Shown: positions 1 to 7,675, counted from the stretch's first letter. The stretch is 64,000 nucleotides of DNA from Thiosocius teredinicola (GCF_002009425.1 NZ_CP019936.1:977001-1041000), one strand, 5' to 3'. Program-made: numbers and translations. Notes: generated by a model not told the origin, from the sequence alone.

Positions 1-2
1 TT

Positions 3-251
3 CCTTCACCGTCACCCCTCCGAATCGGGCGCCGCCTCGTAGAGCTGTCGGCGTCACTCGCCGGGCAAGAAAAATGGAAGGAAGGTGCACCTTATTTAAC
101 TAGGGCCTACGAGTTAACAGATCATTTCTCACCTCGTGAGAAAAAGTACACGGCCGAGGTCCTTGCTGCTTACAGTGAAGAATTTCAGAGAGAAGGCAAC
201 ACAGAAGCGGGTTTGAAGTTTGCCGCGATGGCATCAGCAATTGAAGAGTAA
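3..251 (+). CDS. Partial cassette-1 protein, helical, unknown function
   Basis: An open frame runs from the window edge to a TAA just before attC 1, giving 82 residues of the C-terminus; the start is outside the window. The visible part is rich in charged and aromatic residues and looks all-helical, ending in AMASAIEE. A TPR-like fold is possible but no motif decides it. The first 60 bases are more GC-rich than the rest and may not belong to the same gene. Confidence 0.5.
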   Translation, partial: PSPSPLRIGRRLVELSASLAGQEKWKEGAPYLTRAYELTDHFSPREKKYTAEVLAAYSEEFQREGNTEAGLKFAAMASAIEE

Positions 252-253
252 GA

Positions 254-385
254 ACATAACAAGGCGTTCAAGCCGCTCGCTATGCTCGCTCGGACGCCCA
301 GCACTCCGCACCGTGTTGCGTGTGGCTTCGCCATTTTCACGCAAACGGCGCTCCATGCTGAGCGCCGCTTAACTTGGCGTTAGGT
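254..385 (+). other. attC 1
   Basis: R'' ACATAAC, R' GTTAGGT, L pair TT/AA, 132 bp; arm gcccagc with right partner ctgagcg. Confidence 0.93.
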
Positions 386-394
386 GGTCGAAGA

Positions 395-760
395 ATGAGA
401 AATTTTAGCAACCGCGTAATGCAGAAGGGTTTGATTGTCCTGTGTGCTTTAGTGCCACTGTTTTTTGCGGCGGTGTGGATTTATACCTTCGGATTCACCG
501 AGTACAGAGCGCACCAGCAATGGATTGGGTTGCCAGCGTCGTTTGCAATGGTTGGGTTGTCGGTCGGTATGCTGCTATTCAATCGAATCGCACTAATAGC
601 TTCGTTGATACTTACTGTTTGCGCTGCGGTTCTGGCTTCGGTGTTTTTTTACGCCAATCAGCACTGGGGCTATGCTGTAATTTTCATCGTCGGAGTGAGC
701 TACGTGTTTGCGTGTTCCGAATTCCTATGGCCCACAAAAGATGAGCAGAAATGCACCTAA
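395..760 (+). CDS. Small four-helix membrane protein (cassette 2)
   Basis: This 121-residue protein has four hydrophobic stretches, at roughly 12-32, 45-60, 63-85 and 89-108, and a short charged tail, so it should sit in the inner membrane. The ATG at 395 follows cgaag; an earlier in-frame start would begin inside attC 1. The stop TAA is part of R'' of attC 2. I do not recognise the family. Confidence 0.75.
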   Translation: MRNFSNRVMQKGLIVLCALVPLFFAAVWIYTFGFTEYRAHQQWIGLPASFAMVGLSVGMLLFNRIALIASLILTVCAAVLASVFFYANQHWGYAVIFIVGVSYVFACSEFLWPTKDEQKCT

Positions 761-887
761 CAAGGCGTTCAAGCCGTTCGCTGCGCTCACTCGGACATTC
801 AGCACTCCGCACTTGCTCGGGCAAGGCTTCGCCATGTTTGCCCGAGCAAGCGCTCCATGCTGAATGCCGCTTAACCTGGCGTTAGGC
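755..887 (+). other. attC 2
   Basis: R'' ACCTAAC, R' GTTAGGC, TT/AA, 133 bp; arm attcagc/ctgaatg. Confidence 0.93.
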
Positions 888-906
888 AAGAAGGGAAAAA
901 AGAAGA

Positions 907-1236
907 ATGGATATTAGCGATATTTCGTTTGGTACAACCGATTGGTCTGGTATTCAAAAAACGGAACACCGCGGCGAAAGTGGTGTCGCGTATTGGCGAA
1001 CACAGCAGTTCGCGAATATACGCGTTCGCATGGTCGAATATTCGCCGGGCTATTTGGCTGATCATTGGTGTTCAAAAGGGCATATTATTTTTTGTCTCGA
1101 AGGCGAATTGCACACAGAGTTGGAAGATGGTCGCCAATTCATTCTCAAACCCGGTATGAGTTATCAGGTGGCAGATAATGCGGAAGCTCATCGGTCGTCC
1201 ACAAGTATTGGTGCGAAGCTGTTTGTTGTCGATTGA
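907..1236 (+). CDS. DHCW-motif cupin-fold protein (cassette 3)
   Basis: The 109-residue product is a single small beta-barrel. Residues near 50 read LADHWCSKGHIIFCLEGE, matching the DHCW-motif cupin family recalled from annotation, followed by a cupin-like LKPGMSYQVAD turn. Metal binding is likely through His residues, but no substrate can be inferred. ATG 907 follows aagaaga. Cytoplasmic; no signal sequence. Confidence 0.75.
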   Translation: MDISDISFGTTDWSGIQKTEHRGESGVAYWRTQQFANIRVRMVEYSPGYLADHWCSKGHIIFCLEGELHTELEDGRQFILKPGMSYQVADNAEAHRSSTSIGAKLFVVD

Positions 1237-1243
1237 TGCGTAT

Positions 1244-1374
1244 GCCTAACAAGTCGTTCAAGCCGCTCGCTATACTCGCTCGGACGCTTTGCACTCCGCA
1301 CCTGCTGCGCATGCCTTCGGCATTGTTGCGCAGCCGGCGCTCCGCGCAAAGCGCCGCTTAACTGGGCGTTAGCC
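1244..1374 (+). other. attC 3
   Basis: R'' GCCTAAC, R' GTTAGCC, TT/AA, 131 bp; arm ctttgcac/gcgcaaag. Confidence 0.93.
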
Positions 1375-1382
1375 ACAGAAAG

Positions 1383-1796
1383 ATGTTGATTCGGCGTATT
1401 CTACTTGTACTGATTGCGTCCGCGCTGTCGGGTTGCGATGTAGTCACTACTTCCTATCCGAATAAAGGGGTCGCGACCGTAGATGGGCAAATAGCGAATG
1501 GCTGGCTGCCCGGTATTATTCCGTCGTCGGCAACGGAGATTGAAACGAACAACGACCTCGATCTCAATATATCGTGGGGAAAATTCAAGTACACGAAAGC
1601 AGATCATCGCGAGTTCTTTGCGCAGCTCTCATCGCCGTCGAGAGCGTCGCCTTTCGAAAACTGGCGAGAAACGTTGGCCAAACAAGAAGCGCGCGGGTTT
1701 GAAATTGGGGAGTACGCGGAGGCGCATCAAATTTGGGTATTCTTTTGCAAAAGCGCTCTTGGCGAGTGTGAGTATCGAATGTGGTTAGAAAGGTAG
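1383..1796 (+). CDS. Predicted lipoprotein (cassette 4)
   Basis: The 137-residue protein starts with a lipoprotein signal: basic MLIRR, a hydrophobic core and the lipobox LSGC with Cys 18 as the lipidation site. The mature part has no recognised domain and ends in a cysteine pair region (FFCKSALGECEY) that could form a disulfide in the periplasm. The stop falls 3 bases before attC 4. Confidence 0.7.
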   Translation: MLIRRILLVLIASALSGCDVVTTSYPNKGVATVDGQIANGWLPGIIPSSATEIETNNDLDLNISWGKFKYTKADHREFFAQLSSPSRASPFENWRETLAKQEARGFEIGEYAEAHQIWVFFCKSALGECEYRMWLER

Positions 1797-1798
1797 AA

Positions 1799-1931
1799 TG
1801 GCTAACAAGTCGTTCAAGCCGTTCGCTGCGCTCACTCGGACACCTAGCACTCCGCACTTGCTTGCGCCTGCCTTCGGCATTATGGCGCCGCAAGCGCTCC
1901 GCACTAGGTGCCGCTTAACCTGGCGTTATGC
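1799..1931 (+). other. attC 4
   Basis: R'' GGCTAAC, R' GTTATGC, TT/AA, 133 bp; arm acctagc/ctaggtg. Confidence 0.93.
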
Positions 1932-1952
1932 GTAGAAAGAACGAGCACGGAA

Positions 1953-2405
1953 TTGGTTACTCCTGAAATAGATAGCGCCGTACGCAAGTTAGGACTCTCT
2001 CCGAGATCATTTAGGCTGCTACCAAATGACGAAGGAAGCGTTCTCTATCAGGAGCTTTTTGCAGAGTTTGTTACTGGCGCAGATCGTCGCTGGTGGTGGG
2101 AGGCGTTCTCGAAGCCAAGTTCGTCAAGAAACTTCGAGGATGGAAAAGGCTTCGAAAGAATTGTGGAGTTGGTTCCGAATCCCGAGGAGAGGGTGTGGTT
2201 CGTAGTGGAAGAGGATCAATTGCCGTTTTTTCCCATATACGAAGCCACTCCAGATACCATTCAAAAGGTTATCGGGGAGTGTTATGCATTCGAGTATTAC
2301 ATCATCCCGAAATCGAAGGCTTGGCTTCTCTGTTAAAATCACCATAACTTGGTAATTGGGGTAGGCAAACCGATTTCGTCGAGGCTGGAAGCGTGCAGCG
2401 CATAA
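1953..2405 (+). pseudogene. DUF6756-like protein with premature TAA (cassette 5)
   Basis: The frame reads 127 residues from a TTG start at 1953 to TAA at 2334-2336, ending YYIIPKSKAWLLC. The same frame then continues NHHNLVIGVGKP and closes at the TAA inside attC 5. From recall, DUF6756 proteins end in a WLLCENHHN-type motif, so the internal TAA sits where GAA (Glu) is expected, a single G-to-T change. No ATG start is available; TTG is a guess. A truncated but functional product cannot be excluded. Confidence 0.55.
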
Positions 2406-2531
2406 CAAGGCGTTCAAGCCGCTCGCTATGCTCGCTCGGACGCCCAGCACTCCGCACCGTGTTGCGTGTGGCTTCGCCATTTTCACGCAAACGGTGCTCC
2501 GAGCTGAGCGCCGCTTAACTGGGCGTTAGCT
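2400..2531 (+). other. attC 5
   Basis: R'' GCATAAC, R' GTTAGCT, TT/AA, 132 bp; arm gcccagc/ctgagcg. Confidence 0.93.
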
Positions 2532-2544
2532 GCGGAAAGTCGCT

Positions 2545-2949
2545 GTGAAAAAGAAAGAGGTGTCGGCCAAGTACGAAGAAGCATGGGAAAACTTCAAACA
2601 GGGAAAGCTTGAAGAAGCGGAGGAATGTTTCGCCGAAGTGATTCCCCACGTCAAAGCAGAATCTTGGCGCGCGTCAGATCTCTACCACGAATATGCCCTT
2701 GTCCTGAGGGGCCTGAAGAAATTCGGCGATGCGGAAAGGTATGAAAGAATGGCTCTAAATGTAGCTGTGGAGCATAACGAAGTAACTTCCGTCGTAGTCA
2801 CTTTCGCGCGATTCACCTTGGGTGAAACTCTGTTCTGCCAAAACAGATTTTCGGAAGCACTCGAAGAAATCGGGAGGTCTATTGGTATTGGTGCGAAGCA
2901 AGAGTGGCTGTTGCATTTTCTGAAGGCGAAAGTGCTGTTGAAACAGTAA
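2545..2949 (+). CDS. TPR-like helical protein (cassette 6)
   Basis: The 134-residue product starts at GTG 2545 and is built of helix pairs with TPR-like spacing: AWENFKQGKLEEAEECF near residue 13, GDAERYERMAL near 60 and the FSEALEEIGRSI repeat near 100. It is probably a cytoplasmic protein-binding scaffold. After the TAA the same frame stays open for 37 more codons and ends exactly in the TAA of attC 6, so this may be a C-terminally truncated version of a longer protein. Confidence 0.7.
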   Translation: MKKKEVSAKYEEAWENFKQGKLEEAEECFAEVIPHVKAESWRASDLYHEYALVLRGLKKFGDAERYERMALNVAVEHNEVTSVVVTFARFTLGETLFCQNRFSEALEEIGRSIGIGAKQEWLLHFLKAKVLLKQ

Positions 2950-3057
2950 CGAGAAAAAGAGTTCGTGGCTTGCTGCTCAGCACTGATGGAGTTGGCGCCC
3001 GAAGGGAAGCTGGGCTCCATAGAGCAGATTAGAGAACGAATTGAGCAAGAAGAATGC

Positions 3058-3189
3058 AGCTAACAAGGCGTTCAAGCCGCTCGCTATGCTCGCTCGGACG
3101 CCCAGCACTCCGCGCCTTTTTGCGCATGGCTTCGCCATGTTTGCGCAAACGGCGCTCCGCACTGGGCGCCGCTTAACTGGGCGTTATGT
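3058..3189 (+). other. attC 6
   Basis: R'' AGCTAAC, R' GTTATGT, TT/AA, 132 bp; arm gcccagc/ctgggcg, fully paired here. Confidence 0.93.
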
Positions 3190-3206
3190 GTGAAGAAGAA
3201 CGTCGA

Positions 3207-3509
3207 ATGCAGAAGGTGATGTGCGACAACTGTGGAGAAATGATCTTTCGGAGAAAAGTCCGTATCGAATATCTTCACCGATACGATTCAAGTAGCAAGG
3301 AAGCCTTTATCAACAGTCTCATGTCGTTGGAAGGCGCAACGCGAGAACAAGCGGTGTCATGGGCAGAGCATGGCCTTTTTGAAAAATGCCCCACAAAGGT
3401 AAGAAACTGCCCACAATGCAATGCGAAGCTAAAAACGTGGCGCGCCTCTTTATGCACAAAGTGTGGGGCAAAGTTTGGATCTGCTTATCAGAGTGATGAA
3501 AGCACATAA
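3207..3509 (+). CDS. Zinc-ribbon protein (cassette 7)
   Basis: From ATG 3207 the protein has 100 residues, with three Cys pairs: CDNC near the N-terminus, CPQC in the last third and CTKC shortly after. This suggests one classical ribbon at the C-terminus and an additional N-terminal knuckle. An alternative ATG (3186) lies in the R' core of attC 6 and adds seven residues. Role unknown; nucleic-acid or protein binding is the usual expectation. Confidence 0.7.
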   Translation: MQKVMCDNCGEMIFRRKVRIEYLHRYDSSSKEAFINSLMSLEGATREQAVSWAEHGLFEKCPTKVRNCPQCNAKLKTWRASLCTKCGAKFGSAYQSDEST

Positions 3510-3634
3510 CAAGTCGTTCAAGCCGCTCGCTAAGCTCGCTCGGACGCTTTGCACTCCGCACCAGCTGCGCATGCCTTCGGCATTGTTGCGCAGCGGCCGC
3601 TCCGCGCAAAGCGCCGCTTAACTGGGCGTTAGGT
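3504..3634 (+). other. attC 7
   Basis: R'' ACATAAC, R' GTTAGGT, TT/AA, 131 bp; arm ctttgcac. Confidence 0.93.
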
Positions 3635-3647
3635 GCAGAAGAAAATT

Positions 3648-3764
3648 GTGTTTCTTGCAATCAAGGCAGTTGCGGAAACTACGGCGCTCTCGGCCGAGCG
3701 CAGCGACGGAATTTCCGGTGCAGTGCTAGTCTTCATCGAAGCGCGCCGCTCGATAGCGGAATGA
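3648..3764 (+). CDS. Family A ORF1, 38-codon small ORF (cassette 8)
   Basis: A GTG start 7 bases after agaag opens a 38-codon frame (MFLAIKAVAETTALSAERSD..., ending RRSIAE). The same frame, length and stop occur in all six family A copies without indels. Changes between copies are not clearly biased to silent positions, so coding is possible, not proven. Its TGA overlaps the ATG of ORF2 (ATGA). Confidence 0.4.
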   Translation: MFLAIKAVAETTALSAERSDGISGAVLVFIEARRSIAE

Positions 3765-3895
3765 GATCGGTGCGGCATTCAAATGGGGGTTCGCGAAGCC
3801 ATGTTCGCGGTACGCAAGTGAATCATGGAGTGAAGGTCAGTGCGAGGAAACGCGAGCAACAAACAGTGTGCGGACTTGGTAGGAGTGCCATTTGA
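3761..3895 (+). CDS. Family A ORF2, 44-codon basic ORF (cassette 8)
   Basis: The ORF starts in an ATGA overlap with ORF1 and encodes 44 residues, strongly basic (RKRE, several Arg) and Gly/Ser rich in the first half. It is open and of identical length in all five complete family A copies. A conserved DNA hairpin (cgcgaa / ttcgcg with a 6-base loop, about 3808-3825) lies inside it. Two other frames are also open across the cassette end, so the coding frame is uncertain. Confidence 0.35.
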   Translation: MRSVRHSNGGSRSHVRGTQVNHGVKVSARKREQQTVCGLGRSAI

Positions 3896-3943
3896 TGAGC
3901 GCAGAGGCTATTTCATCGCCCATGATAACGCGCACTGTCGCGC

Positions 3944-4075
3944 ACCTAACAAGTCGTTCAAGCCGTTCGCTACGCTCACTCGGACGCCCAGCACTCCGCA
4001 CCGTGTTGCGCATGGCTTCGCCATTGTTGCGCAAACGGCGCTACGTGCTGGCCGCCGCTTAACTGGGCGTTAGGC
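3944..4075 (+). other. attC 8
   Basis: R'' ACCTAAC, R' GTTAGGC, TT/AA, 132 bp; arm gcccagc/ctggccg. Confidence 0.93.
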
Positions 4076-4092
4076 ATAAACAAGGAGGCACT

Positions 4093-4500
4093 GTGCCTGT
4101 CATCTTAACTTTTGACATAGAGGGCGCTCCATCTTTAGAGCGTAATCGAATTCAATGCGCCTTTGAGCGCTTTGGGTGGCAAAATCTAGGGGGGAGTTCG
4201 TATCGGTACCCAAGGCTAGGCGCCGATCAGCCAGTTGAGGACTGGTTTAATCATGTAATCCCGGCACTAATGCTCTTCAGAGCTTACATCGTTCAAAGTG
4301 GTCGCCCGCTGACAAAGTTCACTCTCGACGTGCAGTCGTCTAGCGGCGCAAACCCAGGCACAGGCTACGGTAGTACGCCTGCCTCAGGTGACGACGTACA
4401 GTTGTACGAGCCAACCACACCCGGTCACTTCGGGTTGGCCAACCTCCGCGGCTGGCTAAATAGTATCCATTACCCTTATCAGGTAGGTGATGATGCCTAA
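4093..4500 (+). CDS. Hypothetical protein, possible ferredoxin-like fold (cassette 9)
   Basis: The GTG at 4093 follows a good AAGGAGG site at 5 bases and gives 135 residues. The first part (VILTFDIEGA, then RIQCAFERFGW and SSYRYPRL) has a beta-alpha-beta pattern like small ferredoxin-like domains such as Cas2 or VapD, but no catalytic signature supports an assignment. The C-terminal half is Gly/Ser/Pro-rich. The TAA is part of attC 9. Confidence 0.65.
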   Translation: MPVILTFDIEGAPSLERNRIQCAFERFGWQNLGGSSYRYPRLGADQPVEDWFNHVIPALMLFRAYIVQSGRPLTKFTLDVQSSSGANPGTGYGSTPASGDDVQLYEPTTPGHFGLANLRGWLNSIHYPYQVGDDA

Positions 4501-4625
4501 CAAGATGTTCAAGCCGCTCGCTAAGCTCGCTCGGACGCTTTGCGCTCCGCACCTGCTGCGCATGCCTACGGCATCGTTGCGCAGCAGGCACTACGCGCAA
4601 AGCGCCGCTTACCTGGGCGTTAGAT
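4495..4625 (+). other. attC 9
   Basis: R'' GCCTAAC, R' GTTAGAT, 131 bp; arm ctttgcgc. The L pair is TT/AC, one of three sites where the pairing is broken. Confidence 0.92.
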
Positions 4626-4639
4626 GCGCGCAAAAGAAA

Positions 4640-4717
4640 ATGGGCGCTGGGCAGCCCGTGCCAGTAAATAGGCTGCTGCGCGGCGAGAGGGTTTCGTGGT
4701 CCGGCAGTAGCGGCTAA
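4640..4717 (+). CDS. Family B micro-ORF, 25 codons (cassette 10)
   Basis: ATG follows aaaagaaa and opens 25 codons ending VSWSGSSG, with TAA inside a hairpin (AGCGGC ... GCTGCT, then TTCTTT). All seven family B copies keep this start, stop and length. The rest of the cassette (4718-4985) carries a broken frame (DYSRYVVAVYLDIPWPIISE then TAG) and a GTG frame after GGGAGG that runs into attC 10. Function unknown. Confidence 0.4.
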   Translation: MGAGQPVPVNRLLRGERVSWSGSSG

Positions 4718-4985
4718 AGTGAGCGTTCGAGGCTGCTTTCTTTGGTGGCCAGCGATTATTCGCGGTACGTGGTTGCGGTGTATCTTGATATCCCGTGGCC
4801 CATAATTAGCGAGCGCTGGCGAGTGTTGAGATAGGGAGGTTGTTTCGCTGTGCCAATAGGTAAGTCGTTGCAAAACGTCACGCATGGCAATTTCTGGGTC
4901 ATGCCGTTTTCAGGTTGCGGTGGTAATCGTTTCTCACGCAGCGTATTAGTCATCCGTCTATCAAGCTTGGTGCGTATGGCCAGTC

Positions 4986-5118
4986 ATCTAACAAGTCGGT
5001 CAAGCCGTTCGCTGCGCTCACTCGGACATTCGGCACTCCGCACTTGCTCGGGCTTGGCTTCGCCATTATCGCCCGAGCAAGCACTCCATGCCGAATGCCG
5101 CTTACCATGGCGTTAGGG
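4986..5118 (+). other. attC 10
   Basis: R'' ATCTAAC, R' GTTAGGG, L pair GT/AC, 133 bp; arm attcggc/ccgaatg. Confidence 0.93.
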
Positions 5119-5125
5119 CAAGAAG

Positions 5126-5575
5126 GTGGGAAGATCACTCGATCCAATTGCGAGGGTTTTGATTGTTTTGTCTCTGCTTTGCGTATGGCAATTGGCGGAG
5201 ATCGCGGCTACTCATTTGGCTGTTCGCCATTGGCCAAGTACAAAAGGAAAATTACTGAAGGTAAGAAGCTCTTGGGAGGGCTCAACGTCCTGGTCAATGA
5301 AGGGGCCCATGGCCCAAACATTGAAGGTCGAAGCGGCTTATGAATATAGGGTCGAAGGTTCTACCCACTCCGGTAAAGGTTCTCTAGATAAGCCACGAAG
5401 TCTTGGTGCCGGCACCGAAGTGGTAGTCTTCTACAATCCTTCGAATCACAACGAAAGTCTATTGACGAAGCGCTTGCCTTGGGGGTTAATCTTTGTGTGG
5501 AGCTTGTCGTTGAGCGCTACACTTTTAGCGCTATTCTGGTGGTTGAGGTTATGGCGGGCCAAGAGGTTGCCCTAA
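5126..5575 (+). CDS. DUF3592-type membrane protein (cassette 11)
   Basis: The 149-residue protein has a transmembrane helix at about 10-30 and another at about 120-142, with a soluble beta-rich domain between. The middle contains YEYRVEGSTHSGKGS and a VVVFYNPSNHNESLL motif, the pattern of DUF3592 proteins. No enzymatic role is known for the family. GTG 5126 has no clean ribosome site, so the start is uncertain. TAA lies in R'' of attC 11. Confidence 0.75.
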   Translation: MGRSLDPIARVLIVLSLLCVWQLAEIAATHLAVRHWPSTKGKLLKVRSSWEGSTSWSMKGPMAQTLKVEAAYEYRVEGSTHSGKGSLDKPRSLGAGTEVVVFYNPSNHNESLLTKRLPWGLIFVWSLSLSATLLALFWWLRLWRAKRLP

Positions 5576-5702
5576 CAAGGCGTTCAAGCCGCTCGCTATG
5601 CTCGCTCGGACGTTTCGCACTCCGCACTTGTTCGGGCATGGCTTCGCCATCTTCCCCCGATCAAGCGCTCCATGCGAAACGCCGCTTAACTGGGCGTTAG
5701 GG
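5570..5702 (+). other. attC 11
   Basis: R'' CCCTAAC, R' GTTAGGG, TT/AA, 133 bp; arm gtttcgc/gcgaaac. Confidence 0.93.
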
Positions 5703-5715
5703 CAAATACACGAAA

Positions 5716-6093
5716 ATGGATATTTCTACGCTTCTCATTGTTGGAGTACCGGTGGTGCTGTTCCTGTGGCTGAATGTACTTAGCACTTTCGCTGCAAGTC
5801 ACGATGGCACGCTAGATTCTTTTCAAAGAAAGGCGCAAATAACTGTCGTATGGCTTGTTCCAGTCCTCGGCGCTATGCTCATCTTGTACCTTGTTAGGCA
5901 AAATGAGCCGGAAGCAATACGTCGAAAATGGGTGCCTTGGCCAATACGTAGTTTGGTATTTGGCAAGCCACGCTCTCCGCATAACCACCGCGATGAAAAT
6001 CTGGGTCAAGCGGTAGATTTCGGCGCAACGGGCGCGGGCGGAAACCATGGTCATTCAAGTGGTGGCTCAAGTATGGGTGGTTCGGGTGATTAG
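5716..6093 (+). CDS. Two-helix membrane protein with Gly/Ser tail (cassette 12)
   Basis: The 125-residue protein has helices at about 4-25 and 42-60, a basic loop with KWVPWP, and a C-terminal tail rich in Gly, Ser and His (GAGGNHGHSSGGSS). The arrangement, two helices with a phospholipase-D-like N-terminal anchor pattern and a low-complexity end, suggests a small membrane-tethered protein of unknown role. Confidence 0.7.
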   Translation: MDISTLLIVGVPVVLFLWLNVLSTFAASHDGTLDSFQRKAQITVVWLVPVLGAMLILYLVRQNEPEAIRRKWVPWPIRSLVFGKPRSPHNHRDENLGQAVDFGATGAGGNHGHSSGGSSMGGSGD

Positions 6094-6102
6094 CAAAGCT
6101 GG

Positions 6103-6234
6103 CCCTAACAAGTCGTTCAAGCCGCTCGCTATGCTCGCTCGGACGTTTGGTACTCCGCACCTTGTTGCGCATGGCTCCGCCATACTTGCGCAAAAGGCGC
6201 TCCGCACCAAACGCCGCTTAACTGGGCGTTAGGT
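6103..6234 (+). other. attC 12
   Basis: R'' CCCTAAC, R' GTTAGGT, TT/AA, 132 bp; arm gtttggt/accaaac. Confidence 0.93.
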
Positions 6235-6240
6235 GAAAAA

Positions 6241-6639
6241 ATGATCGTGATCGGCTCACTGCACGGCGAACACGTAATGATCGGCCCAATCGGTGAAATC
6301 GATGCCGATGGTTTCTGCTCCGCAAAAGTGGAGGTTAGAGTCTCTGGATTCCTGGCACAACTTGAGCCCTACATCCAAATCAGAGATCTCGTAGAGTTTC
6401 GAAAAGAAATTTTGGCGCTCTATGAAAAGCTCGAAGGGGTGGCGAATTTTAGTCCGCTTGAAAAAGAGCTGGAGTTGCGGCTTGCGATGGATGCGAGGGG
6501 CCAGGTATCAGTTACGGGAAAGGCAATCAAATACTATGGTGAACGCGATAATCAACTGACCTTCGAGCTCTCAATCGATCAAACGTTTTTGCCTTCGATT
6601 GCAAAATCTATCGAAAGAGTAGTCAGTGGTGAAGTGTAG
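6241..6639 (+). CDS. WapI/DUF6228-like immunity-type protein (cassette 13)
   Basis: The 132-residue protein contains VEVRVSGFLAQLEPYIQIRDL early, LRLAMDARGQVSVTGKA in the middle and the LSIDQTFLPSI motif near the end. From recall this order is typical of DUF6228/WapI-family immunity-like proteins linked to polymorphic toxins. No toxin gene is next to it. Start ATG 6241 lies 7 bases past the attC. Confidence 0.6.
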   Translation: MIVIGSLHGEHVMIGPIGEIDADGFCSAKVEVRVSGFLAQLEPYIQIRDLVEFRKEILALYEKLEGVANFSPLEKELELRLAMDARGQVSVTGKAIKYYGERDNQLTFELSIDQTFLPSIAKSIERVVSGEV

Positions 6640-6641
6640 AC

Positions 6642-6774
6642 ACCTAACAAGGCGTTCAAGCCGCTCGCTATGCTCGCTCGGACATTCGGCACTCCGCACT
6701 TGCTCGGGCATGGCTTCGCCATGTTGGCCCGATCAAGCGCTCCGTACCGAATGCCGCTTAACCTGGCGTTAGGG
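6642..6774 (+). other. attC 13
   Basis: R'' ACCTAAC, R' GTTAGGG, TT/AA, 133 bp; arm attcggc/ccgaatg. Confidence 0.93.
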
Positions 6775-6797
6775 CGAATAAGTACGGAGATACAAAA

Positions 6798-7190
6798 ATG
6801 GAATCCGGCCAGCTCACAGCTCGATACTCCGTGGCACTTATGAATAATACGAAGTGGCGTGAAGTGCTAGCTGAAATCTCCTCGGCTCAAGTTTGGTTTT
6901 CCATAGCCTATGTTGGTGAAGAAAAATACGGAACACTTCAAGCGCTGGAGAACCTTGGTCTGTTCGAGCGTCATGTGGGCGATGGCTGCCTTATCGGTGG
7001 TCCGGTAGAGTATAAAGATATCTTCGCAATTCGCATCGAGCGGTTCGAAGAATTCAGGAACACAAGTACGGGAAAAAAATTTGCCGATGAGTCCAAGAGT
7101 CTCGAATTGACGGCGCGTTTGAAGAATGTCGGCCTACTGCCAATAGAAGTCGATGAGCAACACATTACTATATTTGGCTACAAGCCCTAA
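6798..7190 (+). CDS. Hypothetical protein, DUF6678-like N-terminus (cassette 14)
   Basis: The 130-residue protein contains MNNTKWREVLAEI at about 15-27, followed by a DGCLIGGPVEYKDIFAIRI stretch. This resembles DUF6678 proteins as I recall them (NTKWRE, then a Gly-Pro-Tyr segment and a beta strand). The assignment rests on short motifs only. It is cytoplasmic and ends in the TAA of attC 14. Confidence 0.6.
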   Translation: MESGQLTARYSVALMNNTKWREVLAEISSAQVWFSIAYVGEEKYGTLQALENLGLFERHVGDGCLIGGPVEYKDIFAIRIERFEEFRNTSTGKKFADESKSLELTARLKNVGLLPIEVDEQHITIFGYKP

Positions 7191-7315
7191 CAATGCGTTC
7201 AAGCCGCTCGCTACGCTCGCTCGGACGCTTTGCACTCCGCACCTGTTGCGCATGCCTTCGGCATTGTTGCGCACCAGGCACTCCGCGCAAAGCGCCGCTT
7301 AACTTGGCGTTAGAT
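7185..7315 (+). other. attC 14
   Basis: R'' CCCTAAC followed by an unusual aatgcg instead of aaggcg; R' GTTAGAT, TT/AA, 131 bp; arm ctttgcac. Confidence 0.93.
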
Positions 7316-7329
7316 GCGCGCAAAAGAAA

Positions 7330-7407
7330 ATGAATGCTGGCAAGCCCGTGCCAGTAAAAAGGCTGCTGTGTAGCAAGAGGGTTTCGTGGTCCCGCAGTAG
7401 CGGCTAA
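7330..7407 (+). CDS. Family B micro-ORF, 25 codons (cassette 15)
   Basis: The copy reads MNAGKPVPVKRLLCSKRVSW and ends SRSSG. A perfect AGCGGC/GCCGCT stem with TTTCTTT follows. The downstream frame is interrupted by TAG after YVVVV but open again from 7507 (RYGGCFAVQIG) into attC 15. Confidence 0.4.
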   Translation: MNAGKPVPVKRLLCSKRVSWSRSSG

Positions 7408-7675
7408 AGTGAGCTGTCTAGGCCGCTTTCTTTGGTGGTCAGCGATTATTCGCGGTACGTGGTTGTGGTGTAGGTTGGTAACCTGTGGCCCATAATTAGC
7501 GAGCGCTTGCGAGTTATGAGATATGGAGGTTGTTTCGCTGTGCAAATAGGAATGCCAGTGCAAATCGTCGAGCATGGTCATTTCGCAGCCGTGCGATCCG
7601 TCGAGCCAACGGGCATCGGTCTGGCCCAGTACAGAATGTTCTGTTTGGCCTCCGAGTTACCGCATTTCAAAAAGC

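Noticed and set aside
3895-4073. Third frame in family A (MSAEAISSP or MRGNA...FIAH) entering attC
   Set aside because: Its start is missing in cassette 30, and three frames are open over the same short stretch, so none can be favoured.
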